A DNA stretch of 64,000 nt from Luteibacter sp. (lineage in GTDB: Bacteria; Pseudomonadota; Gammaproteobacteria; Xanthomonadales; Rhodanobacteraceae), in NCBI RefSeq assembly GCF_009912395.1, contig NZ_WNDO01000002.1, positions 62,001-126,000 on the forward strand. Reading direction: 5' to 3'. A model generated the notes under the pieces. The model saw nothing but the letters and a program-made list of their open reading frames with translations, was not told the DNA's origin and did not search any database. The first letter of the stretch is position 1, and every line of letters starts with the position of its first letter. This document shows positions 7,202 through 15,408 of this stretch, one piece after another. The position numbers and the translations under genes are program-made.

Positions 7202-9631
7202 ATGAAAATGAAACGAAACCACCTTTCCATGGCGATTGCCGTTGTCTTCTGCATGGCTGCGGGTTCTGCACTCGCGCAGGATGCTTCCGATCAGGCGAAT
7301 CAATCGACCACCGGCAAGGATGCGGGTGCGCAGCGCTCGAACGCATCGAACACATCGAACACCACCACCTCGAACGACACCAAGCGTGTCCAGCAGTTGA
7401 ACGCGGTGACCGTGCAGGCCGACAATCTCTCGTTGGCCAATGGCCTGATGTCGGTGCAGACGGCGCCGAAGGCCGTGTCGACCATCACCCGCGATGCGAT
7501 CGTGAAAGCGGCACCCGGTGCAAACTTCACCCAGATGATCGGCACGATGCCCGGCGTGAACGCCGCAACGGACGACGTGACGGGCCTGGCCAACGGCCAC
7601 TACAGTATCCGCGGCTTCGATTCCTCCGATATCGGCATGACCGTCAACGGCGCGCCCATCACCGACACGGGCAGCTATTCGGTGTACGCCACGGAATACG
7701 GCGATACCGAGAACATGGGCGACATCACCGTGCTGCAAAGCATTCCGGATGTGGACATGCCCGACTCGGGCGCCAGCGGCGGCCACATCGGCTGGGCCAC
7801 CATCGATCCGTCCCACCAGGCCGGGTTGGACTTCACCCAGTCCGTCGGCAACAACGATTACCGTCGTACCTTCATCCGCTTGAACACCGGCGATACCGGG
7901 CCGGTGCGGTCGTGGCTTTCGTACTCCAACAACAGCGCAGACAAGTGGCGCGGCCCTGGCGACATGAATGTGACCAAGGTCGAGGGCAAGTCGATCTGGA
8001 CTATCGACGACAACAACTCGATCAGCGCCTCGCTGCAGTACAACCGTGAAAACAACATCAACTATCGTTCGCTGACCAAGGCCCAGGTGGCGAAGAACGG
8101 CTATAACTACGACTACCTACCGACCTGGATGCCGGGTTCGTCGGCGGCCGCGATCAGCAACAACACCTTCTACTACGGCCTGCGCACCAATCCGTTCACC
8201 AGCTATATCGCCAGCCTGGACGGTGAGTTCAAGCTGTCCGACAGCCTGCGCCTGTCCGTCATTCCGTACTTCTGGTACGGCGACGGCGGTGGCGGTGCTG
8301 GCGCGACGGTGAACGAAAGCACCTCGCCGCAGAGCCGCTTCGGCTACGCCAACCAGGATGTCAACGGCGATGGCGCCGTAACCAACGGCACCAGTGGCGT
8401 GGTTTACTCCTATTCGGCGGCGACCACCTTCCGCCCCGGTGTGATCGCCAAGTTCAACCAGGACTTCGGCCTGGACAACAGTCTTGAGTATGGCTTCTGG
8501 TATGAGCGTTCGCGCAAGAGCCAGGAAAATGTCTACGGTGCCGTCAATAGCCAGGGCACGCCGGCCGATATCTGGGCCAACTCCAGCTTCATCTACTACC
8601 CGAATGGGCTGCCGGAGAAGTCGTACGACGAGTACACCACGACCGAGATCAAGAAGGGCTTCATCACCGACAACTGGTCGCCCAACGACAAGTGGACCTT
8701 CACGGCGGGTCTGAGCTACCTGTGGGAGAACCGTAGCGGCTTTGTCTGGGAGTATCCGGGCGCGACCTCCGGCCCCGTGACCAAGTTGCAGAACTACACC
8801 GACCTGGACAAGAGCTGGAACAAGCTGCTGCCCACGGCCGGCATCAAGTTCCAGATGGACGACCGCAACCAGTTCTTCATCGGCAGCGGCAAGACCTTCC
8901 GCGCGCCGACGAACACGGTTGCGCTGCTCAACACCCTGGACAACCAGCAGCAGGCCAATGCGCCGGAAACCGCCTGGAATACCGACCTGGGTTACCGCTT
9001 CTACGGCGATGCGCTTTCGGTCAGCGCCGACGTCTACCACAGCAACTACAACAATAAACAGCAGAGCGCCTTCGACGAGACCACGGGCTATACCTTCTAT
9101 ACGTCCGTGCATCGCATGAAGATGGATGGCTTCAATGGTGAGATCAGCTACAAGCTGGCCAAGGACTGGACGACCTACGCCTCCTATACCTACACCCGGG
9201 CCAAGATCGAAGGCGATATCAACGGCGGCAGCGGCGATGGCATCTATCCGACCGACGGCAAGACCATGCCCGATACGGCCCGCAACATCGGCAACTTGAG
9301 CCTTGCCTATGACGACGGTAGCCACCTGTGGGCGACCTTGTCCGCACGCGTGACCAGCTCGCTGTACGGCGACTACATGAATACCGAACGGGTAGGAGGC
9401 TTCACCTCCTTCAACCTGGACGCCGGCTACAAGTTTGATAGCTGGAGCTGGTTGAAGAGCCCGTACATCAAGGTCAACGTGAGCAACCTGACCGACCACA
9501 AGGCGTTCTCGTACGTCAGCTCGGCGCAGTTCCTGGCCACGCCGCAGGGCTCGTTGTATACCAGCTCGCCGACGTACGGCCTGTTGCAGCCGCGGGCGTT
9601 CATGGTGACGGTGGGCGCTTCGCTGTTCTAA
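7202..9631 (+). CDS. TonB-dependent receptor
   Basis: 809 aa from the ATG at 7202, which begins a signal peptide (MKMKRNHLSMAIAVVFCMAA, cleavage after ALA). A low-complexity Asn/Ser/Thr linker (about residues 36-60) precedes the plug domain (VTVQADNL through HYSIRGF and MTVNGAPITD to about residue 190). A 22-strand barrel follows, ending in the classic terminal aromatic (VTVGASLF). It takes up an unidentified substrate across the outer membrane using TonB energy. It is monocistronic, with a rho-independent terminator right after it. The AT-rich 250 bp upstream probably hold its promoter. Confidence 0.93.
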   Translation: MKMKRNHLSMAIAVVFCMAAGSALAQDASDQANQSTTGKDAGAQRSNASNTSNTTTSNDTKRVQQLNAVTVQADNLSLANGLMSVQTAPKAVSTITRDAIVKAAPGANFTQMIGTMPGVNAATDDVTGLANGHYSIRGFDSSDIGMTVNGAPITDTGSYSVYATEYGDTENMGDITVLQSIPDVDMPDSGASGGHIGWATIDPSHQAGLDFTQSVGNNDYRRTFIRLNTGDTGPVRSWLSYSNNSADKWRGPGDMNVTKVEGKSIWTIDDNNSISASLQYNRENNINYRSLTKAQVAKNGYNYDYLPTWMPGSSAAAISNNTFYYGLRTNPFTSYIASLDGEFKLSDSLRLSVIPYFWYGDGGGGAGATVNESTSPQSRFGYANQDVNGDGAVTNGTSGVVYSYSAATTFRPGVIAKFNQDFGLDNSLEYGFWYERSRKSQENVYGAVNSQGTPADIWANSSFIYYPNGLPEKSYDEYTTTEIKKGFITDNWSPNDKWTFTAGLSYLWENRSGFVWEYPGATSGPVTKLQNYTDLDKSWNKLLPTAGIKFQMDDRNQFFIGSGKTFRAPTNTVALLNTLDNQQQANAPETAWNTDLGYRFYGDALSVSADVYHSNYNNKQQSAFDETTGYTFYTSVHRMKMDGFNGEISYKLAKDWTTYASYTYTRAKIEGDINGGSGDGIYPTDGKTMPDTARNIGNLSLAYDDGSHLWATLSARVTSSLYGDYMNTERVGGFTSFNLDAGYKFDSWSWLKSPYIKVNVSNLTDHKAFSYVSSAQFLATPQGSLYTSSPTYGLLQPRAFMVTVGASLF

Positions 9632-9652
9632 GCCTCAGGCGTGCATGCCTGG

Positions 9653-9682
9653 ACCGGCCCCTTGATGGGGCCGGTTCTTTTT
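9653..9682 (+). terminator. Rho-independent terminator of the TonB receptor
   Basis: A 9-bp stem ACCGGCCCC/GGGGCCGGT with a 5-nt loop is followed by TCTTTTT, 22 bp after the receptor stop codon. Confidence 0.9.
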
Positions 9683-9699
9683 GTGCTTCGCCCGACTCG

Positions 9700-9745
9700 T
9701 GTAGGAGCGCGCTTGCGCGCGATCGCGCGCAAGCGCGCTCCTACA
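9700..9745. repeat. REP-like palindromic element, copy 2
   Basis: Same arm as the copy at 6555 (TGTAGGAGCGCGCTTGCGCG...), but the two arms meet with almost no loop, giving a near-perfect palindrome of about 46 bp. It lies between the receptor terminator and the end of chrR. The two copies bracket the receptor and sRNA candidate. Confidence 0.85.
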
Positions 9746-9751
9746 GCGTCC

Positions 9752-10411
9752 TTACAGCCTCACGAAGGGCTGCAGCATCCGCGCCATCCATCCGGAGAAC
9801 AGCAGAGGGGCATCCGTTGCCGCCACGCAAATGCACGGGACGCCCGGTGCGGTGACGGGCTGGTGCTCCGTGTCGAGGTCCAGGTCGGCCACATCCCCGG
9901 AAGCAAAGTGGCCCAGCGTATCGTCGTAGGCGCCACGCAGGATCATCGTCATTTCGCTGCCGCCATGGGTATGCATGGGCAGGCTGCGACCCGGTGCGAC
10001 TCGCAGCAGCATCAGATGGTCGTCCGTCACGTTTTGCGCGCGGATGTGATGGATACCCGGGCCGATCCACTTCCACGGCAACTCACGATACGAGCGTCCG
10101 AAGTAGGGCCATAGCGGCGCTGGCAGCAGATCCGGATCGTGCCGCTGCTGGACGGCTGCCTCCTCGGGGGCGGTCGGCTTGTCTTCGTGCTGCAGGCGGG
10201 CGAGCAAGCGCTCGGACGCATCGTCGGAAAGCGCCAGCCCTTCCTGCTGGTTGAGCAGTTGGCCGCCGATGGCATCGGTGTCGCGCAAGCGCTGGCGGCA
10301 GACGTGGCATACGCTGAGGTGCGCGGAGACGACGGCCGAGAAGGCGCTCGACAGCGCGCCCGCCGAATAGGCCATCAGGGTGGATATGTCGGGGTGATGG
10401 TGGGGCTTCAT
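9752..10411 (-). CDS. chrR: ChrR-type zinc anti-sigma factor with cupin domain
   Basis: 219 aa. The N-terminal anti-sigma domain has the zinc motif H31-x3-C35-x2-C38 (HLSVCHVC). The C-terminal cupin (about residues 115-205) carries the metal-site motif MHTHGGSEMT. In Rhodobacter, ChrR holds its sigma factor inactive and releases it on singlet-oxygen stress. The start codon overlaps the sigma stop (ATGA at 10408-10411), so the two are translationally coupled, as expected for a sigma/anti-sigma pair. Confidence 0.9.
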   Translation of the reverse strand: MKPHHHPDISTLMAYSAGALSSAFSAVVSAHLSVCHVCRQRLRDTDAIGGQLLNQQEGLALSDDASERLLARLQHEDKPTAPEEAAVQQRHDPDLLPAPLWPYFGRSYRELPWKWIGPGIHHIRAQNVTDDHLMLLRVAPGRSLPMHTHGGSEMTMILRGAYDDTLGHFASGDVADLDLDTEHQPVTAPGVPCICVAATDAPLLFSGWMARMLQPFVRL

Positions 10412-11043
10412 GGTGCGGTTCTCAGCGCCGCCTGCAGCTTCGCGAAGGCGCGTCGCAGGCTGGACTTCACTGAACCCAGCGGCTGGCCCAATTCCTTGGC
10501 GATCTCGCTGTGGCTCTTGGCTTCGTAGTAAGACATCCGGATCATTCGGGCTTGCTGGGGAGGCAAGTCGTCGATGGCACGATCCAGCCCGACGCCATCG
10601 GCGAACGACTCGGCGCTGGTCGCCCCGTCCTCGGGCGGTAGTTCATCCAGCTGTTCCAGGCCTTCCTGGATGACCAGCCAGTGCGATTCTCCCCGGATGC
10701 TGTCGATGTACAGGTTGCGGGCAATCCGGAACAGCCATGTCGATACGTTCGCCCGCGCCGGGTCGAACTGCCCCGCACGGCGCCAGACGCGCAACATGGC
10801 TTCCTGGACCAGTTCCTCCGCCTGGGACGGCAGTACGCCCATGCCCACCAGGTAGCGCTGCACGCGAGGCCCGTAGTGCGCAAAGATGCGCATGAAGGCA
10901 TCGATGTCCTGGCGCGCGGCGACCGCCGTCATCTGGGCGGACCAATAGACCGGGTTATCGGTGTCCTGGGACGCAGGGTAGGGCATGCGCCGAACCGCCT
11001 CGAGGGGGATGATGTGGGGATGAGTCTGATCGGGGCGCATCAT
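10408..11043 (-). CDS. ECF RNA polymerase sigma factor (RpoE/ChrR group, ECF11-like)
   Basis: 211 aa from 11043 (an internal ATG at 10986 with GAGG upstream is an alternative start). Region 2 spans about residues 45-110 (YGPRVQRYLVGMG, then LVQEAMLRVWRRAGQFD, STWLFRIARNLYID). Region 4 spans about 150-205 (LDRAIDDLPPQQARMIRMSY, SHSEIAKELGQPLGSVKSSL). It is coupled to chrR. A motif shared with the promoter of the lipid operon lies 50-80 bp upstream of its start, pointing to autoregulation and control of that operon. Confidence 0.92.
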   Translation of the reverse strand: MMRPDQTHPHIIPLEAVRRMPYPASQDTDNPVYWSAQMTAVAARQDIDAFMRIFAHYGPRVQRYLVGMGVLPSQAEELVQEAMLRVWRRAGQFDPARANVSTWLFRIARNLYIDSIRGESHWLVIQEGLEQLDELPPEDGATSAESFADGVGLDRAIDDLPPQQARMIRMSYYEAKSHSEIAKELGQPLGSVKSSLRRAFAKLQAALRTAP

Positions 11044-11061
11044 ACCGGCATCGACGCAGTC

Positions 11062-11088
11062 GTAACGTGAGCCTCCAAAAGGCGTTAC
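11062..11088. promoter_or_regulatory. Hairpin in the sigma-factor mRNA leader
   Basis: GTAAC/GTTAC arms (11062-11066, 11084-11088) enclose a second stem GCCT/AGGC around CCAAA. The hairpin falls just after the predicted transcription start of the sigma gene, so it would form the 5' end of that mRNA. It has no T-run. It could stabilise the mRNA, affect translation or be an operator. Confidence 0.35.
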
Positions 11089-11094
11089 CAGCTA

Positions 11095-11122
11095 TACGGA
11101 TGCGGCGTGGTTTTGGATGCAC
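11095..11122 (-). promoter_or_regulatory. Predicted ECF sigma promoter of sigma-chrR
   Basis: On the minus strand the sequence reads GTGCATCCAAA-N13-CGTA. Exactly this pair of elements with the same spacing occurs at 19335-19362 before the lipid operon. The predicted start is about 45 nt before the sigma start codon. The TGCATCC element resembles the TGATCC -35 of Rhodobacter RpoE promoters. This is inferred from the shared match; no transcript data. Confidence 0.65.
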
Positions 11123-11141
11123 GAATGCCGTCGGCCGCCGA

Positions 11142-11693
11142 TCATTCGGCCTTGGGCTCGGGCCACTGCTGGGGCACGCGCTTCAAGGCCTGGCTGTCGT
11201 AGCCCATCTCCACAACGCGCGCGGCCAGGGCCTTGTAGTCGGCATCGGACACCGTTGGCGTCCTCGCCATCACCCATACGTAGTCGCGCTTGTCGCGAGC
11301 GACGATGACGAATCGATACTCAGGGTCGATCCAGGCGATGACGTACTGGGCCTTGATGGGCCAGATGAACTGCATGCCCCAGACGGCATTGCGGGTCTCG
11401 GGATGCGCGAAGCCCGTGGCGTGCATGGTCTTGAGGGCGCCACTGGCGTTGTCCTTCCGGTAGCGGAAGGTCGTCTCGACGGTGCCGTCGGGCGCCATCC
11501 GATAGGACTCGATGGCATTGGTGGCCCCCTTTTCGAAACGGCTCGGGATGGACGCGATGACGTACCAGTCGCCCATGTAGCGGGCCATGTCGACATGCGA
11601 TGCCCGTGGCACCGTGGGGGCAGTGGCTGAACAGGCGGCCAGCGGAAGGATGGCGAAGGCCATCCTTCCCAGGCGTGACACGAGAGAGGTCAT
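11142..11693 (-). CDS. blc: Lipocalin (Blc-like outer-membrane lipoprotein)
   Basis: 183 aa with a signal sequence ending in lipobox LAAC21. The lipocalin signature (YMGDWYVIASIPSRFEKG) is followed by the family pattern IESYRMAPDGTVETTFRYRK, VWGMQFIWPIKAQY and YVWVMARTP. Bacterial lipocalins bind fatty acids or lysophospholipids at the outer membrane, which suits its place among lipid-modifying genes. It starts 18 bp after the methyltransferase stop and is probably the last gene of that operon. Confidence 0.9.
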   Translation of the reverse strand: MTSLVSRLGRMAFAILPLAACSATAPTVPRASHVDMARYMGDWYVIASIPSRFEKGATNAIESYRMAPDGTVETTFRYRKDNASGALKTMHATGFAHPETRNAVWGMQFIWPIKAQYVIAWIDPEYRFVIVARDKRDYVWVMARTPTVSDADYKALAARVVEMGYDSQALKRVPQQWPEPKAE

Positions 11694-11711
11694 GACGTGA
11701 GGCCCTCCGCT

Positions 11712-12800
11712 TCAGGATTGCTGGACAAACCGGTAGTGCGCCACCATCCATTCCTGGCCGTGGGCATACCCGAAGAGTTCGGCACAGGACATCCAGAACA
11801 TGCGCCAGCGGTGAAACCACAGGCGGCCCAGCGCCGTCGAGCCATAGGCTTGGGACAGAATCGTCATCACCTCGTCGTGGTGGCGATCCTGGTTGGCGAG
11901 CCAGGCGTTGGCGGTGCGCTCATAGTGCGTGCCATCGACCAGCCACTGCTGGTCGATGCGCAGATCCCGTTGGAACCAGAGCAGGGTGTCGGCGGCGGGC
12001 ATCATGCCGCCGGTAAAGAAGTGCCGTCCCATCCAGTTGTCATCGCCGTCCGTCTCGAACAGATAGGCCGATTGACGATGAACGAAGATATGGACGAACA
12101 GGACGCCTTCAGGGCGCAACCACGTCGCGATACGCCCCATCAAGACCTCGTGGTTGCGCACGTGCTCGAACATCTCGACACTCACGCACCGATCGAACTG
12201 CGCCTGTGGCAACGCCAGCGCATTGATGTCACACGTCAGTACCTGGATGTTGGAAAGGCCACGACGCAAGGCCTCGGATTCGATATGGGCGCGTTGCGAA
12301 TGGGAGTTCGACACGGCGGTGATACGCGAATGGGGATACTGCTCGGCCATCCACAAGGTCAGCGAACCCCAGCCACATCCCAGTTCCAGGATGTCCTACC
12401 CATCCGCCAGTTGTGCTCGCTCGGCATAGCGTTCGAGCATGGCCTGTTCGGCCTGGTCCAGGGTTTCGGTACCGGTCGCGAAATAGCACGACGAGTACTT
12501 CAAACGGGACCCCAGGCATTGCTGAAAGAACGCCGTGGGCACTTCGTAATGCTGCGTGTTCGCTTCTTCGGTATGCACGGCCAGGGGTGCCCTGGTCAGT
12601 GATTGGATCAGCGCCTGGTGACGCGCCAGTTCGGCTTCGGCGCCACCTTGTTTGCAGGCGTCGAGGCGCTGTTCGCACAGGCGGCGGATGCCCCGTCGAA
12701 TCAGTGCATCGGGAACCAGGCCTCGCTCGGCCATGCCGAGCAGTCCCGGTGCGGCGCGATCGGCGGCCAAGGCCTGCAGGTCAGCGACGGTCGTGTTCAT
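11712..12800 (-). pseudogene. CFA-like SAM methyltransferase interrupted by an amber codon
   Basis: Intact, this would be 362 aa: ATG at 12800 with GGAG 7 nt upstream. Codon 135 (12396-12398) is TAG, immediately before the SAM-binding motif DILELGCGWGSL. The frame then stays open and homologous to cyclopropane-fatty-acid-synthase-type methyltransferases to the stop at 11712 (VEMFEHVRNHEVLMGRI, HIFVHRQSAYLFE). A single C-to-T change (CAG to TAG) would explain it. The upstream product (134 aa) lacks the SAM domain. Restart at TTG 12356 would lack motif I. Probably inactive unless suppressed or a sequencing error. Confidence 0.8.
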
Positions 12801-13592
12801 GGGCGTCTCCAGCGGCAGATGAGGGGGAGGGAACCACGGAATCAGCATGGGGGTGGTTCGCTGGTAGTCGCGGTAGTCTTCGCCACGCGAACGCAGCGCC
12901 TGGGCTTCGGTGAACGGAATGCCGCTGACCCAGCGCAAAAAGGCGTACATGACGATCGGCCCCGACCACGCGAGCCACCACAGGGGTGAACCGATGGCGA
13001 GGACGACATAGGCAAACCAATGCAGCCATTCGAAGAAGTAGTTCGGATGGCGCGAGTAACGCCAGAGCCCGCCACGGAATGTCTTGCCGCGCTGGGTGGC
13101 GTCGGCTCGATGTCGAGCGAGCTGGCGGTCGGCCATGGATTCGCCGATGACACTGGTCAGCCAGATGAGAAACGCAAGCGGCATCCCGATCGAAAAAGAG
13201 GATGGGTTTGCCGCCGCTGCCATGAAAGGCAGCGCGAACAGCAGCACGATGAGGGCCTGGCCCTGGAAGAACGCGAAGAATTTTCCCTGGTTCCCCTGCC
13301 AGTGCTCGCGCAGGTAACGATACCGGCCATCCTCGCCTTCGCTCCTCACGCGATGCCAAAGGTGCACGGCAAGACGAGCGGCCCACAGGCAGCCCATGCC
13401 GCCCGTCAGGAGTCGCGGCAGCGTGGCACCGCTTCCGCTTCCCGCCATCAGCAGCGCCGCGATTCCCAAGCCGCTGGCCCAGAGCACGTCGACGATGCCT
13501 GCGTTCCGGTGTTTGCGCTGCCACAGCCATCCGGCGGTCATGAGCACGACCATCACCGCGGCAAGCAGGAGCATGGTCTGGAGCGGAGTCAT
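12396..13592 (-). CDS. DUF1295 membrane protein (steroid 5-alpha-reductase fold), frame runs into next gene
   Basis: Starts at the ATG at 13592, overlapping the previous stop (ATGA). The first ~255 residues are a multi-pass membrane protein of the DUF1295 family, with the conserved GLWRYSRHPNYFFEWLHWFA and GEDYRDYQRTTP. The family normally ends there (IPWFP). Here no stop occurs: the frame continues through PPHLPLETP into the start of the CFA-like methyltransferase and ends only at its amber codon (12396). The methyltransferase keeps its own ribosome site. This may be a natural fusion, or a one-base slip in the C-rich run near 12825. It is a putative oxidoreductase of lipid chains in the inner membrane. 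Confidence 0.8.
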   Translation of the reverse strand: MTPLQTMLLLAAVMVVLMTAGWLWQRKHRNAGIVDVLWASGLGIAALLMAGSGSGATLPRLLTGGMGCLWAARLAVHLWHRVRSEGEDGRYRYLREHWQGNQGKFFAFFQGQALIVLLFALPFMAAAANPSSFSIGMPLAFLIWLTSVIGESMADRQLARHRADATQRGKTFRGGLWRYSRHPNYFFEWLHWFAYVVLAIGSPLWWLAWSGPIVMYAFLRWVSGIPFTEAQALRSRGEDYRDYQRTTPMLIPWFPPPHLPLETPMNTTVADLQALAADRAAPGLLGMAERGLVPDALIRRGIRRLCEQRLDACKQGGAEAELARHQALIQSLTRAPLAVHTEEANTQHYEVPTAFFQQCLGSRLKYSSCYFATGTETLDQAEQAMLERYAERAQLADG

Positions 13593-14146
13593 GAAGGCCT
13601 CGCCATCGGTTGCATGCTCGCCAGTCCCGCCATGTGGGCAAGCACGGGCAGCGCAATGCCCCAGGTCACCGCAAGCCACGCAACCGCGAGGTGAGGAGGC
13701 TGCGGCAGCATGACTGCCATCCAGCCGTGGGCGGCACCGAGGTAAGCCAGGGGTGCGCCGATGGCACCCAGCACGGCCGCCCAGACCGGGCGGAAACGGA
13801 TGAATGACAAGGACCGGCGAAGGGTCGTGGCGAAACATAGCCACAGCATCAGGATCCAAGCCGGAGCGCCTCCTGGAGGCAATGACGGCGAGGGCGAGGC
13901 GTAGCGCCACCAGCCCAGTATGGCGGGCACACCGTCGACCACCAGGGCGAACAACACCGCCATGCCGAGCAAGCGGCATTCACCCGCGATATGGCCGGAG
14001 AATGCGACCTGCACGATCACGAACAGCGCACCCGCCAGGAGCGGCCACTCCGGTGCGCCACGAGCTGCGCCAATGACTAGGGCAAACCACAGCACCTGAT
14101 AGCCAACCAGGTTGACCCACTTCATGGCGGGCGACGGCGTTTCCAT
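13589..14146 (-). CDS. DUF2878 integral membrane protein
   Basis: 185 aa from the ATG at 14146, which shares bases with the CFA synthase stop (TGATG); an ATG at 14158 is an alternative. It has five or six hydrophobic segments beginning WVNLVGYQVLWFALVIGAARG, and the polar helix GHIAGECRLLGMA, typical of DUF2878 proteins encoded beside cfa, DUF1365 and DUF1295 genes. Its role in lipid modification is suggested only by this conserved neighbourhood. Confidence 0.75.
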   Translation of the reverse strand: METPSPAMKWVNLVGYQVLWFALVIGAARGAPEWPLLAGALFVIVQVAFSGHIAGECRLLGMAVLFALVVDGVPAILGWWRYASPSPSLPPGGAPAWILMLWLCFATTLRRSLSFIRFRPVWAAVLGAIGAPLAYLGAAHGWMAVMLPQPPHLAVAWLAVTWGIALPVLAHMAGLASMQPMARPS

Positions 14147-15408
14147 CACGCGGTCCATCGGCCCGCCATAGGACGTGCTTGCGGCTTCGCCAGGAGTAGA
14201 TGCGAGACCCCGATGGAGCATTCGAGGAATCCGCCCTCGCAGTAGGCGAGGTAGAACTCCCAAAGTCGAATGAAGCGATCGTCGAAGCCCTGGTGGCGGA
14301 CATCGTCCAGGCGCGCGAGAAAGCGTTGTCGCCATGCATTCAACGTGCGTGCGTACGACAGGCCGAAGTCTTCCAGATGCACCAGGGCAAGGTCGCTGGC
14401 CTGGGTCTTGGCAGCCAGCATCGCGTTGACCGACGGAATGAAGCTGCTCGGGAAGACATAGCGCTTGATGAAATCGACGGAACGCAGGGCTTGCTCGTAG
14501 CGATGGTCTTCGATGGTGATGGCCTGGATGAGCGCCTGCCCCTCGGGTGTGAGCAAGTCGCCCACCTTGGCGAAGTAGGTCTCCATGTAGCTGGCGCCGA
14601 TAGCCTCGATCATCTCGATGGAGACGAGCCGGTCGAAGGAGCCTTGAAGGTCGCGATAATCCTGTTGAAGCAGCGTCACACGGTCCTGCAGCCCGGCATT
14701 CGCCACGCGCTCGCTGGCAAGCTGAAACTGTTCGGCCGAGATGGTCGTGGTGGTGACGTGGCAGCCGTAGCGCGATGCGGCATGCACGGCAAAGCCACCC
14801 CAGCCCGTACCGATTTCCACCACACGCATCCCGGGGCGTAGCCCCAGCTTCTGGCAGATGACGTCCAGTTTCCGGACGGAGGCCATGCCCAGCGTGTCGG
14901 TCTCTTCCGTCCAGAGGGCGGACGAGTACATCAGGTCGTCCGAAAGGAACAGGCTGAAAAAGTCGTTGCCGAGATCGTAGTGCGCGGCGATGTTCCGGCG
15001 GCTGCCATCCCGGGTGTTTTCCCGCAGCGCATGCCATGCGCGCATCGCCATGCCGCCCCAGCGGGCCAGGCTGGTTTCCATGCCGTCGAGCAGGTCGCGG
15101 TTGCGGACCAGCAGGCGGATAAGTCCGACGAGGTCATCGCATCGCCAATAGCCTTCGATGAACGCTTCGGCGGCTCCCACGCTCCCGTGGGTTGCCAGGA
15201 GTCGGTAGAAGCGCAGGTCCGCGATGTCAATATGGATGGGCGAGGGGGCTTTCCCCAATACCTCCGTTCCCAGCGCATCCCGGACCACCAGGCTGCCATG
15301 ATCGATCGCGGCAAGCGTGGCGAGCAGTTGCCGACGAAGAAAGCGATCCATGGCCGATATGCCGGACGCACGCGCACCCAGGGGAGCGTTCTTGATGAGT
15401 TCGTTCAT
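14146..15408 (-). CDS. cfa: Cyclopropane-fatty-acyl-phospholipid synthase
   Basis: 420 aa from the ATG at 15408 (GGAG upstream), overlapping the DUF1365 stop as ATGA. It shows the CFA synthase layout: an N-terminal lipid-binding domain, then IAAHYDLGNDFFSLFLSDD, the SAM motif VVEIGTGWGGFA, and VSIEMIEAIGASYMETYF. The C-terminal block has DFIKRYVFPSSFIPS and EFYLAYCEGGF. It adds a methylene bridge from SAM to unsaturated acyl chains of membrane phospholipids; the product of the desaturase in the same operon would be its substrate. Confidence 0.93.
   Translation of the reverse strand: MNELIKNAPLGARASGISAMDRFLRRQLLATLAAIDHGSLVVRDALGTEVLGKAPSPIHIDIADLRFYRLLATHGSVGAAEAFIEGYWRCDDLVGLIRLLVRNRDLLDGMETSLARWGGMAMRAWHALRENTRDGSRRNIAAHYDLGNDFFSLFLSDDLMYSSALWTEETDTLGMASVRKLDVICQKLGLRPGMRVVEIGTGWGGFAVHAASRYGCHVTTTTISAEQFQLASERVANAGLQDRVTLLQQDYRDLQGSFDRLVSIEMIEAIGASYMETYFAKVGDLLTPEGQALIQAITIEDHRYEQALRSVDFIKRYVFPSSFIPSVNAMLAAKTQASDLALVHLEDFGLSYARTLNAWRQRFLARLDDVRHQGFDDRFIRLWEFYLAYCEGGFLECSIGVSHLLLAKPQARPMAGRWTA

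Noticed and set aside
8117-9499. A 460-codon open frame opposite the TonB receptor
   Set aside because: It is a GC-driven antisense shadow of the receptor, which has a complete family layout including the terminal Phe.
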